Shown here: piece by piece, positions 62,501 through 64,000 of the stretch | Position numbering within the stretch: the stretch's first letter is position 1 | Layout of the letters: each line of letters begins with the position of its first letter | NCBI GenBank assembly: GCA_965656525.1 | Contig: CBFHKY010000016.1 | Location: 1 to 64,000 of the forward strand | Direction: 5' to 3' | Length of the DNA: 64,000 nucleotides | Source: Pseudomaricurvus sp965656525 | Lineage (GTDB): Bacteria > Pseudomonadota > Gammaproteobacteria > Pseudomonadales > Cellvibrionaceae | Position numbers and translations under genes: made by a program | The notes under the pieces: generated by a model | Seen by the model: only the letters and a program-made list of their open reading frames with translations | What the model was told of the DNA's origin: nothing | Databases searched by the model: none

Positions 62501-64000
62501 NNNNNNNNNNNNNNNNNCGGCACGGCTAGGCCTAAATCGTATTCACCTACGGCGAGCTCAGTGATTTCTGGAGGATGAATGCCAGCAATAACACCGGGCA
62601 GGCGGCGATTGCTGGTGAGTGTCGTGGAATCAGGCTTACGGAAACTCCATAGATGCTGTTGAATAATACCTCGGAAAAAATAAGCCCCAAAAGCGGCCAT
62701 ATCGGCAAGTGCGGTCACCTGATCCTGCTGTTTGACGATACGCAACAGGGGTTTATTGTAATGAGTGACAAAACGCGAGTCGAAACGCAGATAAGGCTGC
62801 TTGCCGTTGTGCTGTTGAGCGTTCGGCTGTAAGCCTGGAAAGGTCTCTAAATGCATGTCTTCGAATTGACGCAGTGGGTTGCTGGCACGTCCGTAGGTAA
62901 TACGCTTTTTACCGGCAACGGGTAACAAGGTGTAGACGTCGCTTAAGCCGCCCAATTCGGTAGGCCAGCCGTCGGCAGGTTTGTGCATTTGCAGCTTGTA
63001 GTCAAATAGCCGGACTTCACCGCCGCGTGAAGCCAGCGCCATCGATTCATTTACTTTCGCTTGCAGTTTTCTCCAGAGTGGCGTTTTTGAGTGACGACGG
63101 TTGCGAACCGCATTGAAAATACAGCGGTTCAGTAACTTGTCCATGGGGGTGAGTGTGGGTCGTTTTGAGTTGGCACAACTTTCCACAACGCTTTGATAAA
63201 AGTCTCGTAAGCCTCGGTTGGGCAGCCAGGCTTTAAAAATCGTTCGCATCACCCGCGGCCAATAAGTGGATGCCTCACGCCCCATGATTTCTAAGGTACC
63301 CGTCACCGGAGCGACAAGAATGGCTCTGTGAGTGAAGTCTTTGTCGCTGGCGCCGGCCTGAATAAGCTTTTGCCAAGTGTGGTAATGAAATACTCGCAGT
63401 TCGCTGAACGGCTCATCGGGAGCCTGTTCGGTATTCACAACCAGTGTGCGTTTGGTGTGGTGGACCAGATCGAGCACAGGTTTGGGTTGAAAGCGCAAGG
63501 TGATGTCGATGACGCAGTCAATGGGATGCTGATCTTTGTCGGTCAGTTTGGCACGGCCGCTGATACGCTCTGTAATTTCAATTTCGGTAGGGGTTGGGTG
63601 GGTCAGTGTGACCGGTTGTTTAAAAATAGGGCGAATTTGTGGTTGGGTGGGGAGTGCTGAAGTTTCCCATTGCCAGCTTCTGCGCAGTAATCTCGCGGCA
63701 CGCAGGGACACCGCTGCGATGGTCAGTGCTGGGTTGGCGCCTAAGGCAGAAGGAATCATGGCCCCATCTAATACGACCAAGTTGTCGTATACCTGATCCA
63801 TAGAGGCATCTCGGGTATCGAAGACTCGACCACAGTGATCCACCACGCCTTGGCTTGCATCATCTCCCATGGCACAGCCGCCGAGTGGGTGCACCGTTAA
63901 TAACGGGCCGCGTCCGCCTCCGGCTAACGCTTGCATCGCATCAGGAAGAGGTTTCCACGATGGATTGGCTTGCGCTTGTCCGCCTACACCAGAAGCGTGT
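59509..64000 (-). CDS. Giant fusion: GMC oxidoreductase C-terminus, alpha/beta hydrolase, PhoD-like phosphatase (5' end outside window)
   Basis: One frame enters from the right edge (H-A-S-G-V-G-G-Q before the first internal Met at 63936) and ends at 59509. Numbering from that Met: residues 1-90 are the C-terminal part of a GMC/cholesterol-oxidase-type flavoenzyme (TVHPLGGCAMG, ALGANPALTIAA). Residues 90-473 are unassigned. A 33-codon N gap follows. Residues 507-860 are an alpha/beta hydrolase (VMIHGYSASG, nucleophile elbow AHCMGS with Cys611, HGDENG, GFGHQD). Residues 1050-1420 are a PhoD-like metallophosphatase (AACQYPAG, GDQVYTD, LDDHEILNDW, LSGDEHLSS). The substrate is unknown; a sterol or lipid is suggested by the first two domains. 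Confidence 0.85.
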   Translation of the reverse strand, partial: HASGVGGQAQANPSWKPLPDAMQALAGGGRGPLLTVHPLGGCAMGDDASQGVVDHCGRVFDTRDASMDQVYDNLVVLDGAMIPSALGANPALTIAAVSLRAARLLRRSWQWETSALPTQPQIRPIFKQPVTLTHPTPTEIEITERISGRAKLTDKDQHPIDCVIDITLRFQPKPVLDLVHHTKRTLVVNTEQAPDEPFSELRVFHYHTWQKLIQAGASDKDFTHRAILVAPVTGTLEIMGREASTYWPRVMRTIFKAWLPNRGLRDFYQSVVESCANSKRPTLTPMDKLLNRCIFNAVRNRRHSKTPLWRKLQAKVNESMALASRGGEVRLFDYKLQMHKPADGWPTELGGLSDVYTLLPVAGKKRITYGRASNPLRQFEDMHLETFPGLQPNAQQHNGKQPYLRFDSRFVTHYNKPLLRIVKQQDQVTALADMAAFGAYFFRGIIQQHLWSFRKPDSTTLTSNRRLPGVIAGIHPPEITELAVGEYDLGLAVPXXXXXXXXXXXXXXXXXXXXXXXXXXXXXXXXXIPVCIRLTRYPQPDKTSDLPPIVMIHGYSASGNTYTHPSLKPSMAEYCWHRGRDVWVVDLRTSCGMATAMLPWSFEDVAYADIPVAIDHICRTTQQPCVDIVAHCMGSAMFSMAILAPPKHGDRYYQERLKLPQRINRVALSQVGPRVVFTPENIFRAYGLSYAQQLIPQLFYSFQRSEAPSGAEQLLDRLLSALPYPDGEFEQENPIWPWATTPYVGTRHRMDALYGRTFSLRNVSKATLQSIDDMFGPLSMATLSQTIRFAMHERITNKNGENEFVTRERLQQRWHFPTLSVHGDENGLADIATLGRMKVTMQDAGRDYRTHVLKGFGHQDSLIGIGAEANYATILAFLDETEKTAETTLSSSIFQLMLPFSGPLIRPINDQQLQLGLGFSTQMNRPEFVLFIPVTQKGDRIQCFGCNTDTPLTAQWLKQHLYVKFAHPNKDNWLKTQLTLTPAMQQADGILTIVVDDLEVGLSHLLQLEALSDNLLDLIDQPDMDPAHQELAQYLNEKLLGNALIGPLNRFLDQPADTLKAGIIELPTATPNDQLQLVLAACQYPAGMLDRKPAYASYARLADHLEHTKRRSQAKLTPSLAILTGDQVYTDASAGLLDPTDRFNRFVDAYHRWLYQPEVKSVLRRLPVLTMLDDHEILNDWNQALEDTSQGHYLKQGKAGYLHFQRPDMPTLTQDQALQQPLWYRSRQSGFDIFVMDVRTEREGRATLNKNGKLENPDAKLVSHEQMQALQDWLLDTKTTDHRPRFVVSASMLLPRRLKSTLNDGSTLHADAWDGYPRSLNQLLNIIATGDHRNLIFLSGDEHLSSVVDIKLHQGAQEKPIQVYSIHSSALYAPLTFVNSTPEIMAANETFDVPRETAGSEADLRCEVHSRFYPGNGFALISVYPTTEGWGLECEFDREQGTSEPERLLHATAASPNRPATAEAPNHTSKLDPMHGEHVAESSDTVMVSEEPQDML
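62419..62517. other. Assembly gap (99 N) inside the fusion gene
   Basis: Ninety-nine undetermined bases lie between residues 473 and 507 of the fusion. The reading frame is the same on both sides, because 99 is divisible by three. The missing part falls just before the alpha/beta hydrolase domain. Confidence 0.99.

Overview
The window is a chromosomal segment of a gammaproteobacterium. Its core gene order is typical of that class: ssrA-smpB, ratA-rnfH, bamE, fur, recN, grpE-dnaK-dnaJ-dapB, carAB-greA, tRNA-fMet-rimP-nusA-infB-rbfA-truB-rpsO-pnp. The Fur zinc-site variant (MVCVETG) and the tmRNA tag ANDDNYGAQLAA point away from Enterobacterales and towards a marine, Pseudomonas/Cellvibrio-like lineage; this placement is inference. 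Base composition is moderate and fairly even. Two runs of N (42930-43029 and 62419-62517) show that this is a scaffolded draft assembly.

Layout. 1-1027: the left edge holds the N-terminal part of a P4-type tyrosine integrase beside the 3' end of tmRNA, so a genomic island probably begins here and extends off the left edge. 1180-7463: smpB, a sodium-dependent transporter, ratA, rnfH, bamE, fur, an unrecognised 187-residue protein and recN with a probable LexA box. 7619-12511: heat-shock chaperone genes (a clear sigma-32 promoter before grpE) and dapB. 12512-14878: a chemoreceptor with a FliA-type promoter, then an intergenic stretch that may encode a small RNA and carries a 26-bp perfect palindrome before carA. 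14879-29235: pyrimidine/arginine precursor synthesis and the transcription/translation/RNA-turnover operon, ending at the pnp terminator.

29411-45125 is a patchwork of short units: a SPOR-like secreted protein, purU, a PdsO-like OmpA protein, small conserved unknowns, the divergent hdfR/maoP pair, rimK with a RimB-like protease, mgtE-corA magnesium transport, a Bax-like lipoprotein, mscS with an upstream partner, a CBS protein, and cca with a pteridine-reductase-like SDR. 45388-50318 is the prkA-yeaH-spoVR stress operon. 50666-54062 holds galE, a periplasmic solute-binding-like protein and rimO.

54148-57989 is a notable cluster: tatD overlaps a single-chain CsdA-CsdE fusion (cysteine desulfurase joined to its sulfur acceptor). 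A small potassium-channel-like gene follows, and then a convergent tcdA/csdL. Together these could supply the whole CsdA-CsdE-TcdA tRNA cyclic-t6A system. The right end carries an acyl-CoA-desaturase-like gene with a tandem repeat in its leader. Convergent with it is a giant gene that fuses a GMC oxidoreductase, an alpha/beta hydrolase with a cysteine nucleophile and a PhoD-like phosphatase. It runs off the right edge and is the most unusual protein in the window.
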